Shown piece by piece: positions 35,940 to 44,425 of a stretch of 64,000 nucleotides of DNA. Position numbers and translations under genes: made by a program. Source of the stretch: Haloferax sulfurifontis ATCC BAA-897. GTDB lineage: Archaea > Halobacteriota > Halobacteria > Halobacteriales > Haloferacaceae. The stretch spans positions 39,337-103,336 of the forward strand of contig NZ_AOLM01000029.1 in assembly GCF_000337835.1 (NCBI RefSeq), read 5' to 3'. How positions within the stretch are numbered: position 1 is the first letter of the stretch; every line of letters starts with the position of its first letter. A model generated the notes under the pieces. The model saw only the letters and a list, made by a program, of their open reading frames with translations, was not told the DNA's origin and did no database searches.

Positions 35940-37464
35940 CGTCGGATCGGGAGACGATGTTTTCGTTGTGGTAGGTGAGGTGTGTTGTGTCGAGTGTGTG
36001 GTCGTCACGCAGCATTAGTGAGCGGCCGTCGATACTTCGGTCGTACGGGTGGCTAATTGTGAGTGTGTCGGCGTCGACTGCGATGACGCCGTTGTCGAAG
36101 TCGGCGTGGTGGTTCGGGCAGAGGACGAGCATATTGTCCGACGTGTCTGGTCCGTTGTGTGGGTTGCCGAGTGGGTGGATATGATGGACTTCGGAGAACC
36201 CGGTGCCGTCCGGTCGGGCGCGTCGGTCACCACATACTTGACACCGATCACTGTACAGGGCTTTCAGGTCGGTGACTATCTCTTGATCGCGGTGGTGGCG
36301 ATCGACAACGGTGAGGTACTGGCCTGGTGTGTCGGTGAACGCCGCTTGCTCTAGTGTGAGCGATTCGGAGTCGTCTGTGGGGTCGTTCGGTTCCAGTTCG
36401 GGGCCCGAGGACATCGTTTTTGAGGGTGGTTCTGTTAGTGCATGCGGGTCGCTGGTTTCGATATCGTCTTGCCAGAGATCGGCGAAATGCTGTGGCGTGT
36501 ACTCGCGGTGTCTGGCTTCGCCACCAGAGAGCGCTGCGACTTCATCTAACGCGGTGAGTATCTCGTAGAATCCTTGCTTTGTGAGGTGGTCACCGGCGTC
36601 GAACCGTGGGAAGACTGCATCGTCAAGGACAGCTGCGGGTTCTGCGGCAACGAATAACTGCGGGTAGAGGACTTCGAGGATGCGTCGAATGGCCCCAGGA
36701 CCGGTGAACACCATGTTGAGGGTGTTCGTTTTCGAGGAGTCACCGACGCGGAGGTTATAGTCGGCGCAGAACTGCTTGACATGCGCTATGAGTGTTGAGT
36801 TGACACCGCCGCAGTAGAGCCGTGCCGTTGGTTGAATACCGTACCCAATGGTATGCTCATCATTCTTGGCGACACTTGCCCGGAAGCGACCGGCACCGTC
36901 AAACAGGCCGGCGAGGTATTTAATCGAGTAACTGCCCCGGAACGACCCGTCGGGAAGTACGGGGATATCGACGGTGTCTGTATCGATATCGTGGTCTGCT
37001 TCGATGTCGCTCGGTGCTCGGTGATGGATACCGCGGGGTCGCCATCCGTATCGCAACTGGTCACGGATTCGCAGGAATCGGTAGATTCGTTGTGGACCCA
37101 GGATCTCCCCGTCGAATTCGTCTGAGAACAGTCCCGTGACAAACCCGAGTTCCCGGACGAGCTGTGTAGACTGACCTGCGAGGTAGTCTTGCAGGTCAGC
37201 GAGTTCACTAACGAATTGCATTCGGAAGAAATCACGACTATCTGCCCGGTTAATATAGTTGTACTCGTACCCTTGGGATTCAAGAAAGATACCGATGAGG
37301 TTCCCGCGCAGCTCTGAGTTGTACGGATAGAGTCGCAGTACTGGATGTACGGTGAAGTGGCCGTCTTCGGTTTCTGAAATCGGGAATCGAACACGCCCGG
37401 TCGCATCTAGGAGGCCTGCAATGTATGACGGCGGGAAATCAAAATCAGGTTGCGAGTTACTCAC
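35911..37464 (-). CDS. Nuclease with two degenerate LAGLIDADG domains and a C-terminal HNH domain
   Basis: The protein has 517 residues from GTG at 37464. Two LAGLIDADG helices are seen: YIAGLLDATGRVRF (residues 14-27) and YLAGLFDGAGRFRA (from about 181), the second with the domain tail HLTKQGFYEILTALDEVAAL typical of haloarchaeal copies. At the catalytic acidic position the residues are Thr and Ala, so both active sites look dead. From about residue 406 a full HNH domain follows: CQVCGDRRARPDG, EVHHIHPLGNP, and NMLVLCPNHHADFDNG. I infer a DNA-binding LAGLIDADG scaffold re-armed with HNH. It is free-standing; no intron or intein host was found. Confidence 0.8.
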   Translation of the reverse strand: MSNSQPDFDFPPSYIAGLLDATGRVRFPISETEDGHFTVHPVLRLYPYNSELRGNLIGIFLESQGYEYNYINRADSRDFFRMQFVSELADLQDYLAGQSTQLVRELGFVTGLFSDEFDGEILGPQRIYRFLRIRDQLRYGWRPRGIHHRAPSDIEADHDIDTDTVDIPVLPDGSFRGSYSIKYLAGLFDGAGRFRASVAKNDEHTIGYGIQPTARLYCGGVNSTLIAHVKQFCADYNLRVGDSSKTNTLNMVFTGPGAIRRILEVLYPQLFVAAEPAAVLDDAVFPRFDAGDHLTKQGFYEILTALDEVAALSGGEARHREYTPQHFADLWQDDIETSDPHALTEPPSKTMSSGPELEPNDPTDDSESLTLEQAAFTDTPGQYLTVVDRHHRDQEIVTDLKALYSDRCQVCGDRRARPDGTGFSEVHHIHPLGNPHNGPDTSDNMLVLCPNHHADFDNGVIAVDADTLTISHPYDRSIDGRSLMLRDDHTLDTTHLTYHNENIVSRSDATDHPSNPT

Positions 37465-37597
37465 AGGTTGAGTATTATCGAATCCCCTAGATAACTGTTG
37501 GTAGCCGACAATTCAGTGTAAATCGGGACACACAGCTATAGTAGCGTTTGCAATTATCTGCCCACTTGATCCGGCGGGACAGTGATACAGCGACGCT

Positions 37598-37975
37598 TTA
37601 CTGGAAATCGGTCGCGGTACCGACGCGAAGGGGAACGAGATCCCCGGGCAGAAGCGACGGCGCCTCACACGGGTGCGCTGTGAGCAGACTCGGGGCCGCT
37701 GGTAGTCGAAAATGGAACGGAATCTCGCCCACGTCTTGGGCGAAGTGCGTCGGTTGGCGAGTTCGCTGGAGCTCCCCGATTCGGTCCGTGACTAGTCCTG
37801 TCAGCTCTTCCGGAGCGCCCAGACCGAGGAGCGCAGCGTCACGACGGACGTCCATCCGGCTGGGTTCGCAGCGGCCTGTCTCTACAAAGCGGGGCAGGAA
37901 CATGGCCAGTGGGTAACGCAAAGCGATGTCGCGGCGACAGGGAACGTCACACCAACCACAGTCCGGACGCATCAC
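37598..37975 (-). CDS. Hypothetical protein
   Basis: The protein has 125 residues from ATG at 37975. Third positions are GC-rich, and stretches such as MDVRRDAALLGLGAPEELTG and PTHFAQDVGEIPFHFRLPAA read as ordinary protein. The N-terminus has three cysteines (CGWCDVPC) that could bind metal; MDVRR at about residue 41 is a possible shorter start. No family recognised. It is divergent from the DUF7342/TumE pair. Confidence 0.45.
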   Translation of the reverse strand: MMRPDCGWCDVPCRRDIALRYPLAMFLPRFVETGRCEPSRMDVRRDAALLGLGAPEELTGLVTDRIGELQRTRQPTHFAQDVGEIPFHFRLPAAPSLLTAHPCEAPSLLPGDLVPLRVGTATDFQ

Positions 37976-38079
37976 GAGACGTTAGAGAAGCATGTAGCCT
38001 GACAATGCTCGCCTACAAGCACCGAGTTCAGATAATTTCCTCACAAAACTATTTGTTCCTAGGCTGCGTAGCATCCAGT

Positions 38080-38592
38080 ATGACCGAGACGTGGGACGAC
38101 GTCAACGAGCAGGTCAAAGCGAACTGGAAAGACGACACCACCCCGTTCGAGCGGGTGTACGAAATCGTCGAACAAACCCACGATGGGCAATCGGCAGCCG
38201 AGATCGCCGAGCGGGCCCTCGTGAGCGAGCCGACGGCCCGTCGGCACTGTAAGTCGCTCGTGAACACCGGGTTCGCGGAGACGGAGCAAGACGGCCAAAC
38301 AACGCTGTACAAGCGCAACAGCGACCGGGTTCTGATGTCCCGGATCCGCGAGCTTCGTGAGGAAGTCACTCGACCGGAGTTGCTCGACAGCATCCAGGAG
38401 ATGAAGGCCGAGATCCGACGCTACGAGGACCGCTACGACGTGGTGTCTCCGGAGGAGCTCGTCCAGCAACTCGACGCCGGCGAGACGGACGGCTGGGACG
38501 ACCTCACTGCGTGGCGCACGACGCGGCAGAATCTCGCTGTCGCCCAAGCCGCGCTCGCCTACGACGAGGCCAGCCACCAGCTCGCTGTATGA
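38080..38592 (+). CDS. DUF7342-like winged-helix protein, likely antitoxin of the TumE-type gene
   Basis: ATG at 38080 (MTETWDDVNEQVKANWKDDT) gives 170 residues; the longer upstream frame is unlike the family. Winged helix: QSAAEIAERALVSEPTARRH, then CKSLVNTGFAETEQDGQTTL. A coiled-coil C-terminus follows (LLDSIQEMKAEIRRYEDRYD). The stop overlaps the next start as ATGA, the standard arrangement for an antitoxin-toxin pair. Confidence 0.75.
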   Translation: MTETWDDVNEQVKANWKDDTTPFERVYEIVEQTHDGQSAAEIAERALVSEPTARRHCKSLVNTGFAETEQDGQTTLYKRNSDRVLMSRIRELREEVTRPELLDSIQEMKAEIRRYEDRYDVVSPEELVQQLDAGETDGWDDLTAWRTTRQNLAVAQAALAYDEASHQLAV

Positions 38593-39041
38593 ACGGTAAC
38601 GACCGCGCCGGCGAGTTCGGGCCGATCTATCTTCCGGCACTCCAACGGATTCGTGATCTCTGGCTCGAACTCGAGCCGCTCGTCGACGAAACGGCGTATG
38701 ATGATGTCGTCGCCCCTACGGAACTGCAGATCAGTCTCAGCGATGGGCTCGGGGACGCCGAGAGCGCTCGGCTCGATATCCAGTGGAGCGAACTGGGAAT
38801 GTATTCGTTTCACTACGTCGATAACGACGACGTCAATTGGCGCTTCGATCGCCACCCGAATACACACTCCCCCGAGATCCATTTTCACTCTCCGCCCGAC
38901 GCAGTCACGACGGCCGCTGAGCCGTCCTATATCGATGTGACTGAAGTCTCACTCGTGACGCGTGCCGTCCATGCGATGTGGCGAGCAGCGTACGAGGATG
39001 ATGCACTGGATCGGCTGAATAGTGCGTCAAACCCACCGTAA
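38589..39041 (+). CDS. TumE-family toxin-like protein
   Basis: ATG at 38589 gives 150 residues. The central segment RLDIQWSELGMYSFHYVDND DVNWRFDRHPNTH followed by PEIHFHSPPDAV fits the TumE pattern, where a WRFD-type motif precedes a histidine-rich stretch. TumE proteins are toxins whose partner is an HTH protein, as here. Both frames are intact. Confidence 0.72.
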   Translation: MNGNDRAGEFGPIYLPALQRIRDLWLELEPLVDETAYDDVVAPTELQISLSDGLGDAESARLDIQWSELGMYSFHYVDNDDVNWRFDRHPNTHSPEIHFHSPPDAVTTAAEPSYIDVTEVSLVTRAVHAMWRAAYEDDALDRLNSASNPP

Positions 39042-39043
39042 AG

Positions 39044-39864
39044 ATGGATGTAACCGAGGACGCAGTCCGGGACATCTGCACGGACGCAGTCTTCGAACGC
39101 GGCGAACGATACCGTGAGGAGGGCCGTATCCACGGGATTCACCGCATCGACACCACTGTAACCGCAGTCGTGAGCGGCAGCCGTCAGTACGATGTCCGTG
39201 TTGACCTCGCCACCAACGGGTTTGCCCCGTGGTGCGATTGTCCGTACGACGGGCCGGGAGCGTGCAAGCACGTCGTCGCCGTGTTGCTTCAGTGTGTTGA
39301 CGACCGTCCTCCGGACGAAGGCGATCGCCTCGACACCGCACTCAACAGTGCCGACGCCGACGAACTCCGCACGTTCCTGCGTGATGAACTCGCGACCGAT
39401 GCGGATCTCCGCGCCCGGTTTCTCGCCCGAGTCGGCGAGCCGACGAGACTGTCGGCTGACGAGCTTCGCGCCTCGATCGACCGGCGGTTCGAAGAGACAA
39501 ACCCTGAGTACCACGTTGTCTTCGAGCCCATCGACTTCACGCAGTGGTTCGATCTCGCGAGCGAGTACCGCGAGCAGGAGCGGGACGCGTCGGCGGCGAC
39601 CGTCTACCGGGCACTCCTTGAGTCGCTCGACGACAACATGGAGCGCGTCGACGGCGTGTACGACCACTTCTCGCGTGCGTTCAGTCGGGCACTCGACGGG
39701 TATGTCGACTGTGTCGCGGCCGCGGAGCGCGACGCTGATGCGGTTGCTGACGCCATCGGGTTCCTCAACGAGCGGGTGACATCGGGAACGCCGTTCCTCT
39801 CGGACACTTCGAGAAGGCCGCGGTCGAGCTTCGAGAGAAGCTGGGCGAGCAGTCCGACGAATAG
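39044..39864 (+). pseudogene. SWIM zinc-finger protein gene with a late frameshift
   Basis: ATG at 39044. The SWIM motif CDCPYDGPGACKHVVAVLLQ lies near residues 65-85; the N-terminus IRDICTDAVFERGERYREEG-like segment and the long acidic helical tail match haloarchaeal SWIM proteins. Coding runs to FLNERVTSGTPFL near 39795, then in another frame as LGHFEKAAVELREKLGEQSD to TAG at 39864. One added C (ttcctctcgg to ttcctcctcgg) restores it. As read, a 278-residue product with an altered last 25 residues would be made, so it may retain function. Confidence 0.7.
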
Positions 39865-39907
39865 CTGCGTCGCCCTCTGACGCCCGCAAGTTTGACGACC
39901 ACGAAAA

Positions 39908-40506
39908 TTAGTTTGTGTCGCGGTCAGCCACATCGATCATCTGTTCGCGAGCGGCTTCGACATCCGAGTCAAGCGCCAACGCGTGCTTGATGAGTCGGCG
40001 GTCTTCCTGGTACTCCTCCCAACGTCAATAACGTCTCAGTGTTCTCGGAGCCCGCCACTTGCGAGGTCGCCGTCGGCGAGCGACTGTTCGAGGTCTTCCG
40101 TCTCGACGTCGTAGGTCGCCTGCCACTCCTCGATCTCCTCGGTAATCGCGACCAATTCGTTCCGTAACTCCTCGCGCGGGTTCTCCTCGATGAGGGTGCG
40201 GATTTCCTCGAAGAGTAGGCGCGTGTAGTCCGGCTGATAGCGCGTCGTCTCGCCGGCCTCGACGCGGCGCAGCTGGCCTTGGTCGACGAGATTCTGGAGC
40301 CCCTCGTTGGTCGTGCTCCAGGCGGCGTCGACCTGTTCGCTGATCCAGTTAACCGACCGGGGTTCACGAAGTATCGGTTCAAGGCCCACGAGTCGATCCC
40401 GGATGAGGCGTGGACGAGACAACCGATCTGGAAGTGCTGGGTGTGTGGCTCTGATCGCTACGGCTCTAGTCTCGAGTAGCACTAGTACTGGGTATCGATT
40501 AACCAA
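39908..40506 (-). pseudogene. DUF7342-like winged-helix gene with altered C-terminus
   Basis: The winged helix (REPRSVNWISEQVDAAWSTT, then NEGLQNLVDQGQLRRVEAGE) and coiled coil (LFEEIRTLIEENPREELRNE) are clear. The frame ends at LREH with TGA near 40036, yet RWEEYQEDRRLIKHALALDS DVEAAREQMIDV continues in a second frame to TAA at 39908. Adding one C (aacactg to aaccactg) and changing one TGA to CGA joins them. The N-terminus before RSVNWIS is atypical and the start is uncertain; the palindrome at 40499 overlaps the start region. Confidence 0.6.
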
Positions 40507-40540
40507 CAGCTTGCGGGTATCATCGAGTTTCGTTGGTTAA
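40499..40540. repeat. Palindromic signature, copy 2 (TTAACCAAC-N24-GTTGGTTAA)
   Basis: Nine-bp perfect arms with a 24-bp spacer. It sits between the leftward DUF7342-like gene and the rightward small-gene array. Right flank aagatc resembles that of copy 1 (aagatt). Confidence 0.7.
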
Positions 40541-40616
40541 GATCTGACCTCCTCCAACCCCGACGCCAGTCCCGGTTGGGAGTCTTTCCGCGCCAGCGAG
40601 CGGCGACGCGCCTCCG

Positions 40617-40820
40617 ATGGACCAACAGTTCAAGCAAAGGTACCGGATGCACCGTGTCCTCAGCAATCTCACCCGGCTTGACGTCGACCGGTTGGACGAG
40701 GCGGATCGAGAGCGAGTCAAGACCGCGAAAGATCTCCTAGAAGAGGTGAGCCTTCTCACGTCTGTTTATCGCCCCAAGAGGGGTGCGGGGCGATCCAGTC
40801 GCGATCGCCCCGTGAGGTGA
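40617..40820 (+). CDS. Small charged helical protein
   Basis: Sixty-seven residues: MDQQFKQRYRMHRVLSNLTR LDVDRLDEADRERVKTAKDL-type helices, then a basic tail (RPKRGAGRSSRDRPVR). The tail codons coincide with the hairpin at 40769-40793, so the end of the protein may be imposed by that element. It heads a rightward series of small genes. Function unknown. Confidence 0.55.
   Translation: MDQQFKQRYRMHRVLSNLTRLDVDRLDEADRERVKTAKDLLEEVSLLTSVYRPKRGAGRSSRDRPVR
40769..40793 (+). promoter_or_regulatory. GC-rich hairpin with GGGGTG loop upstream of the DUF6735-like gene
   Basis: The perfect 7-bp stem TCGCCCC/GGGGCGA encloses the 11-nt loop AAGAGGGGTGC, preceded by tgttta and 34 nt before the ATG at 40828. 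It belongs to a recurring set (41524, 51043, 51985, 53505, 55310, 56474). Confidence 0.55.
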
Positions 40821-40827
40821 TTGCTCG

Positions 40828-41490
40828 ATGGGACACCGCGCACTCGTTGCGTACGAACGCACAGACGGACAGTACACGCTCCACTACAGCCATTGGGGCG
40901 GAGCGAACCTGAAGCTCAAGCACCGAATCTCGGCTGAATCGCCGTTCGGTGGCGACGACACCGACTCCAAGTGGGCGGAACAGCTGCTGGCGGAGCTGGC
41001 CGATGGCCTCGAGGCAGATGCCGTCGACGGCTACCTCGCCGACGAGGATCGCCCGTCGACGGTCGTCGAGCCGAAGCCCCGTGCCACCGGGCTCACCCTC
41101 GACGAGATCGTCGCAGACCATCTCGACTACCTCCACCACGAGGCGTTCTTCGTGGTGTCGACGACGTTCGAGGTGACCGCCTATCGGACGCTGTGGTTCG
41201 GGCTACAGTACGACTCGGAGACAGTCGAACAGGGAGAGACGGTCGGGAACGGCGCACTCGCGACGGTGCGCTGGTACGACGGCGAACCGGTCGGCGATGG
41301 TCACCTGCAGGGCCAGTTCGCGGCCCTCAAAGACGTCGTCGGCGACATGATCGACAAGGGCGTCTTCACGCCTTCGACGGCGAGGCAGTACCTGAAACGG
41401 AAGCTGGCCGAGCGATTCGGAGACCGACAGGAGCTGCTCATTCCGACCGGGGAATCACCCTTCGAGAAGGCGAGCCTCAACCACTCCTAG
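40828..41490 (+). CDS. DUF6735-like haloarchaeal protein
   Basis: The protein has 220 residues. The N-terminus MGHRALVAYERTDGQYTLHY SHWGGANLKL is characteristic of this haloarchaeal plasmid-associated family; the middle (LDEIVADHLDYLHHEAFFVV, then WFGLQYDSETVEQGETVGNG) and C-terminus are intact. No catalytic motif is known to me. It stands between two hairpins of the recurring set. Confidence 0.7.
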   Translation: MGHRALVAYERTDGQYTLHYSHWGGANLKLKHRISAESPFGGDDTDSKWAEQLLAELADGLEADAVDGYLADEDRPSTVVEPKPRATGLTLDEIVADHLDYLHHEAFFVVSTTFEVTAYRTLWFGLQYDSETVEQGETVGNGALATVRWYDGEPVGDGHLQGQFAALKDVVGDMIDKGVFTPSTARQYLKRKLAERFGDRQELLIPTGESPFEKASLNHS

Positions 41491-41523
41491 TTCGATCTGC
41501 TTCGTGGCAGCTGCTGTTTTTCA

Positions 41524-41545
41524 GGGGTCGGAATGGGTGAGCCCC
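41524..41545 (+). promoter_or_regulatory. Short hairpin with AATGGGTG loop (weak member of the set)
   Basis: After the T-run ctgttttt, GGGG pairs with CCCC (plus one possible U-G pair) around a loop containing ggaatgggtga. The stem is only 4-5 bp, but position (about 35 nt after the upstream stop, 19 nt before the next ATG) and loop sequence match the others. Confidence 0.4.
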
Positions 41546-41564
41546 GCCGTAGGCTCGTGATTCG

Positions 41565-41993
41565 ATGACCTCAGACGACAATCCGTTTCACGACTGCGAG
41601 TTGGACCCCGAAGCGATCCTCGGGACACACACCTTCGAAGATGTCCTGTTCACCGACCAGACGGAAACGCCGGTGAACGTGCTCACCGGCGAGACACCGG
41701 TACATTCGCAAGCAACAGTCGAGGAAGCGAAGGAGTTCGCTGCGAGTATCGACACGGAGACGCCCCAGATCGCGCTTCCGGCTTCCGTCGAGTCGCAGGT
41801 CGAAACACAGAGCAAGCCCTACACGGCGGCCGCATTCTTCCACTTCAAGGCGACTGGCTCGCTCGAACGCCACCGCGCCTACCATGCCGCCTACAAGGCG
41901 GACGCGTTCTCGGTCGATTTCGAGGCCGACTACGCGTCGGGCGATCTAACGATTACTGTCGAAGGAGTGTTAGAACACGCAGATACGGAATAG
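41565..41993 (+). CDS. Haloarchaeal hypothetical protein
   Basis: The protein has 142 residues, acidic. Segments DPEAILGTHTFEDVLFTDQT and SKPYTAAAFFHFKATGSLER HRAYHAAYKADAF are compact and protein-like; no motif is recognised. It is the last rightward gene before the leftward signalling block, which ends 85 bp further on. Confidence 0.55.
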   Translation: MTSDDNPFHDCELDPEAILGTHTFEDVLFTDQTETPVNVLTGETPVHSQATVEEAKEFAASIDTETPQIALPASVESQVETQSKPYTAAAFFHFKATGSLERHRAYHAAYKADAFSVDFEADYASGDLTITVEGVLEHADTE

Positions 41994-42078
41994 AGACGGG
42001 TTCTTACCCTCACTTGTAGCTTCCTCACCACTATGTGAGTCAGCGAAATGGGTTTTGACCGGGTTCACACAGTGCTGG

Positions 42079-44424
42079 TTAGTCACTAAGTGGGACTGTG
42101 ATCGTAACTACACTTCCTCGGGGGTCGGCATCCTGAATATCAATTGTTCCACCCAGTTCCGTCACAACCCAATTCACAAGCCACAGTCCGAGACCGTTTC
42201 CATGAAGTAATGGTGATTCCTCGCCTTCACGTAAGACCTTCCGTTCGTTGGTTGGAATCCCCGGTCCGTTATCCCGAACTGTCACCGTCCCCTGCGGACT
42301 ATTTTCTCGAAGATCTGTTTCCATAGCTACGACTACTGACGGATCTTCTGCATCATTGTGCTTAACCGCGTTTGTGATGAGTTCCTGAAGTGCTGTTTGA
42401 ATCTCTATATTTACGGTGAGGGAGGTCTCTGGAAGTGACGTAGTGACTATGTCTGTCGGTGGTGAGGCGTCGGTTAGTGCCCCTTCAACAACTAGATCAA
42501 GTGGTCGCATTTCTTGCTCAGCAGAGCCATCTGAAAAGGTTCGTTCAATACGTCGTGCTTGTCGGCTGATTTGGAGAAGGTCGTCCACCGCCTGAGAGAT
42601 TTGTTCGAGAGCAGGTTTGTATTCACTCTGTCCAGACTCAGCAAGTAGATCAGCAAAGCCCTCTATTACGTTTAGTTCGTTCCGGAGGTTGTGTCGAAGG
42701 ACACGGTACAGCACCTGAAGTTGTTGCTGACGTCGGCGTTGTTCCGTTATTTCGGTATTAACTGCAACAAGATAGTCGATTTGGCCTGACCCCATAGTGA
42801 TCGGCGCGATAGTCTGGTCGATATACTGACGGCGACCATCTTTGCGTCGATTGATGAGTTCGTTCTCCCATGTCTCCCCAGATAACACTGTCTGCCAAAG
42901 ATTGCGATAGAACTCCTTGTCGTGCGCTCCAGATTTCAGGAGCCGTGGATTCTGTCCGATTACCTCCTCTTGACTGTACCCGGTCATCTCGGTGAAGGCA
43001 GAGTTGACGTACTCAATCGTACCGTCCGTCTCAGTGATGTAGACTGCGTGTCCGGCGTGTTCAACTGCCTGCTGGAATATCTGTGCTTCTTCCCTAGCCC
43101 GAATGTCAGCAATTGCCCGCCCGATCGTGTTTCCGAGATGTGAAAGAATATCACGCTCGTCGCCGACAAACGCGTTCTCGCGTTGGGTATACAAATTCAA
43201 AATACCAAAGATTTCGTCATCGTAGTAAATTGGGACTGCAGCAGTTGCTCGGACCCCAAACTCCGCTAACGAATCACGCCAGGGCTCCATCTCGGATGCC
43301 GTCGATACGTCTTGGACAGTACAGACTGACAGTGTTTCGAGTGCCTGACCAGTAGGGCCCTGGCTGGTCTCCGTTCCGTCAGTCGTCACGCTAACGTGGT
43401 CGAGGTACTCCGTCGCCTTCCCTGCCGTTGCATGGGGCTCAACGCGAGCGTGTTCTTCCGCACTTTCACCTATCCAAGCGAACTGATACGCCCCCGAATC
43501 GGACAGGTTTTGACAGACGGCAGTTTCGAGTTCGTCTCTACTCGAGGCCTGAACAACAGCTCTCGTCGTCTCGTGGAGTGTCCGATTGATACGATTCAGT
43601 TGTGCAAGCAGGTCCCGCTGACTCTCAAGTTGCCGAGACTGTTCCCGGCGCTCGGTTACGTCACGGATACAGAACACAACTCTCGAGCTATTCTGCACAT
43701 CCAACGTACTCGCTGAAATCTCCGCCTCGATTTTAGATCCTCCTTTAGTCGTACAAACAAGGTCGTCAGTTCGGCCACGTCCTTCAGTTAGCACACGCTC
43801 TATGAACTGCTCATAGGCGTCGCCGTTTGTTGGGTGCAGGTCCGTTGAAACGGAAAGTGACCGAAGTTCCAACTCAGCGTATCCAAGCACTTCCCGGGCA
43901 CGAGGGTTGCAGTCAAGGACCTGATCCCGTTCGGCATCAATAACGAGCATCGCGTCGTTGACTGATTCGAAAACGGCCCTATACTGTTTCTCGGTCCGTT
44001 CCAATTCGTTAGAAAGGTTCTTCGAGAGCCGTCGTCGCTCCAGTAAATTCTTGAGGCGGTGTTTGAGCGGTGACGGGTCGATTGGAACTGAAACCGTCTC
44101 GTCGATAATCTCCCATACTCCGCCTTCGAACGAAGAATCGTCCGTACTGTGAACGAGGACGATTGGATGGAAGGGCGGTTCGTTTCGACCTTTCCGGGAC
44201 TGAAGCCAGTCGCGGTGACGGCCGAGTGCCGGTTCGTCAACGAGAAGGATATCGGTTTGGGAAGATTCTCCCGACGGTGAAACTCCATAGGGTGTGAACT
44301 CAGACAGTTCTTGAAACCACTTGGTTAACTGGCGACGGTTCTCGTCGTGTTCAAACAGGAGTCCAACCACAGCGGATTCCCCGGTCGGAGCAGAATCCTC
44401 AGCAGCTTGCTCATCGTTGTCCAT
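42079..44424 (-). CDS. PAS-GAF-PAS sensor histidine kinase
   Basis: ATG at 44424 (MDNDEQAAEDSAPTGES) gives 781 residues. Order: receiver-like N-domain (about 20-125, with LLVDEPALGRHRDWLQ), PAS (YRAVFESVNDAMLVIDAERD), GAF (LSDSGAYQFAWIGESAEEHA), PAS (AVYITETDGTIEYVNSAFTE), H-box RVLRHNLRNELNVIEGFADL, N-box ELITNAVKHND, G-boxes VRDNGPGIPTN and GNGLGLWLVNW. No membrane helix, so it is a cytosolic redox, ligand or light-type sensor. It begins one base after the stop of the kinase upstream and shares that protein's N-domain type. Confidence 0.88.
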   Translation of the reverse strand: MDNDEQAAEDSAPTGESAVVGLLFEHDENRRQLTKWFQELSEFTPYGVSPSGESSQTDILLVDEPALGRHRDWLQSRKGRNEPPFHPIVLVHSTDDSSFEGGVWEIIDETVSVPIDPSPLKHRLKNLLERRRLSKNLSNELERTEKQYRAVFESVNDAMLVIDAERDQVLDCNPRAREVLGYAELELRSLSVSTDLHPTNGDAYEQFIERVLTEGRGRTDDLVCTTKGGSKIEAEISASTLDVQNSSRVVFCIRDVTERREQSRQLESQRDLLAQLNRINRTLHETTRAVVQASSRDELETAVCQNLSDSGAYQFAWIGESAEEHARVEPHATAGKATEYLDHVSVTTDGTETSQGPTGQALETLSVCTVQDVSTASEMEPWRDSLAEFGVRATAAVPIYYDDEIFGILNLYTQRENAFVGDERDILSHLGNTIGRAIADIRAREEAQIFQQAVEHAGHAVYITETDGTIEYVNSAFTEMTGYSQEEVIGQNPRLLKSGAHDKEFYRNLWQTVLSGETWENELINRRKDGRRQYIDQTIAPITMGSGQIDYLVAVNTEITEQRRRQQQLQVLYRVLRHNLRNELNVIEGFADLLAESGQSEYKPALEQISQAVDDLLQISRQARRIERTFSDGSAEQEMRPLDLVVEGALTDASPPTDIVTTSLPETSLTVNIEIQTALQELITNAVKHNDAEDPSVVVAMETDLRENSPQGTVTVRDNGPGIPTNERKVLREGEESPLLHGNGLGLWLVNWVVTELGGTIDIQDADPRGSVVTITVPLSD

Positions 44425-44425
44425 C

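Noticed and set aside
37909..38079. Upstream extension of the DUF7342-like gene by 57 residues
   Set aside because: The extension is unlike family N-termini and is antisense to the hypothetical gene at 37598-37975; ATG at 38080 fits the family.
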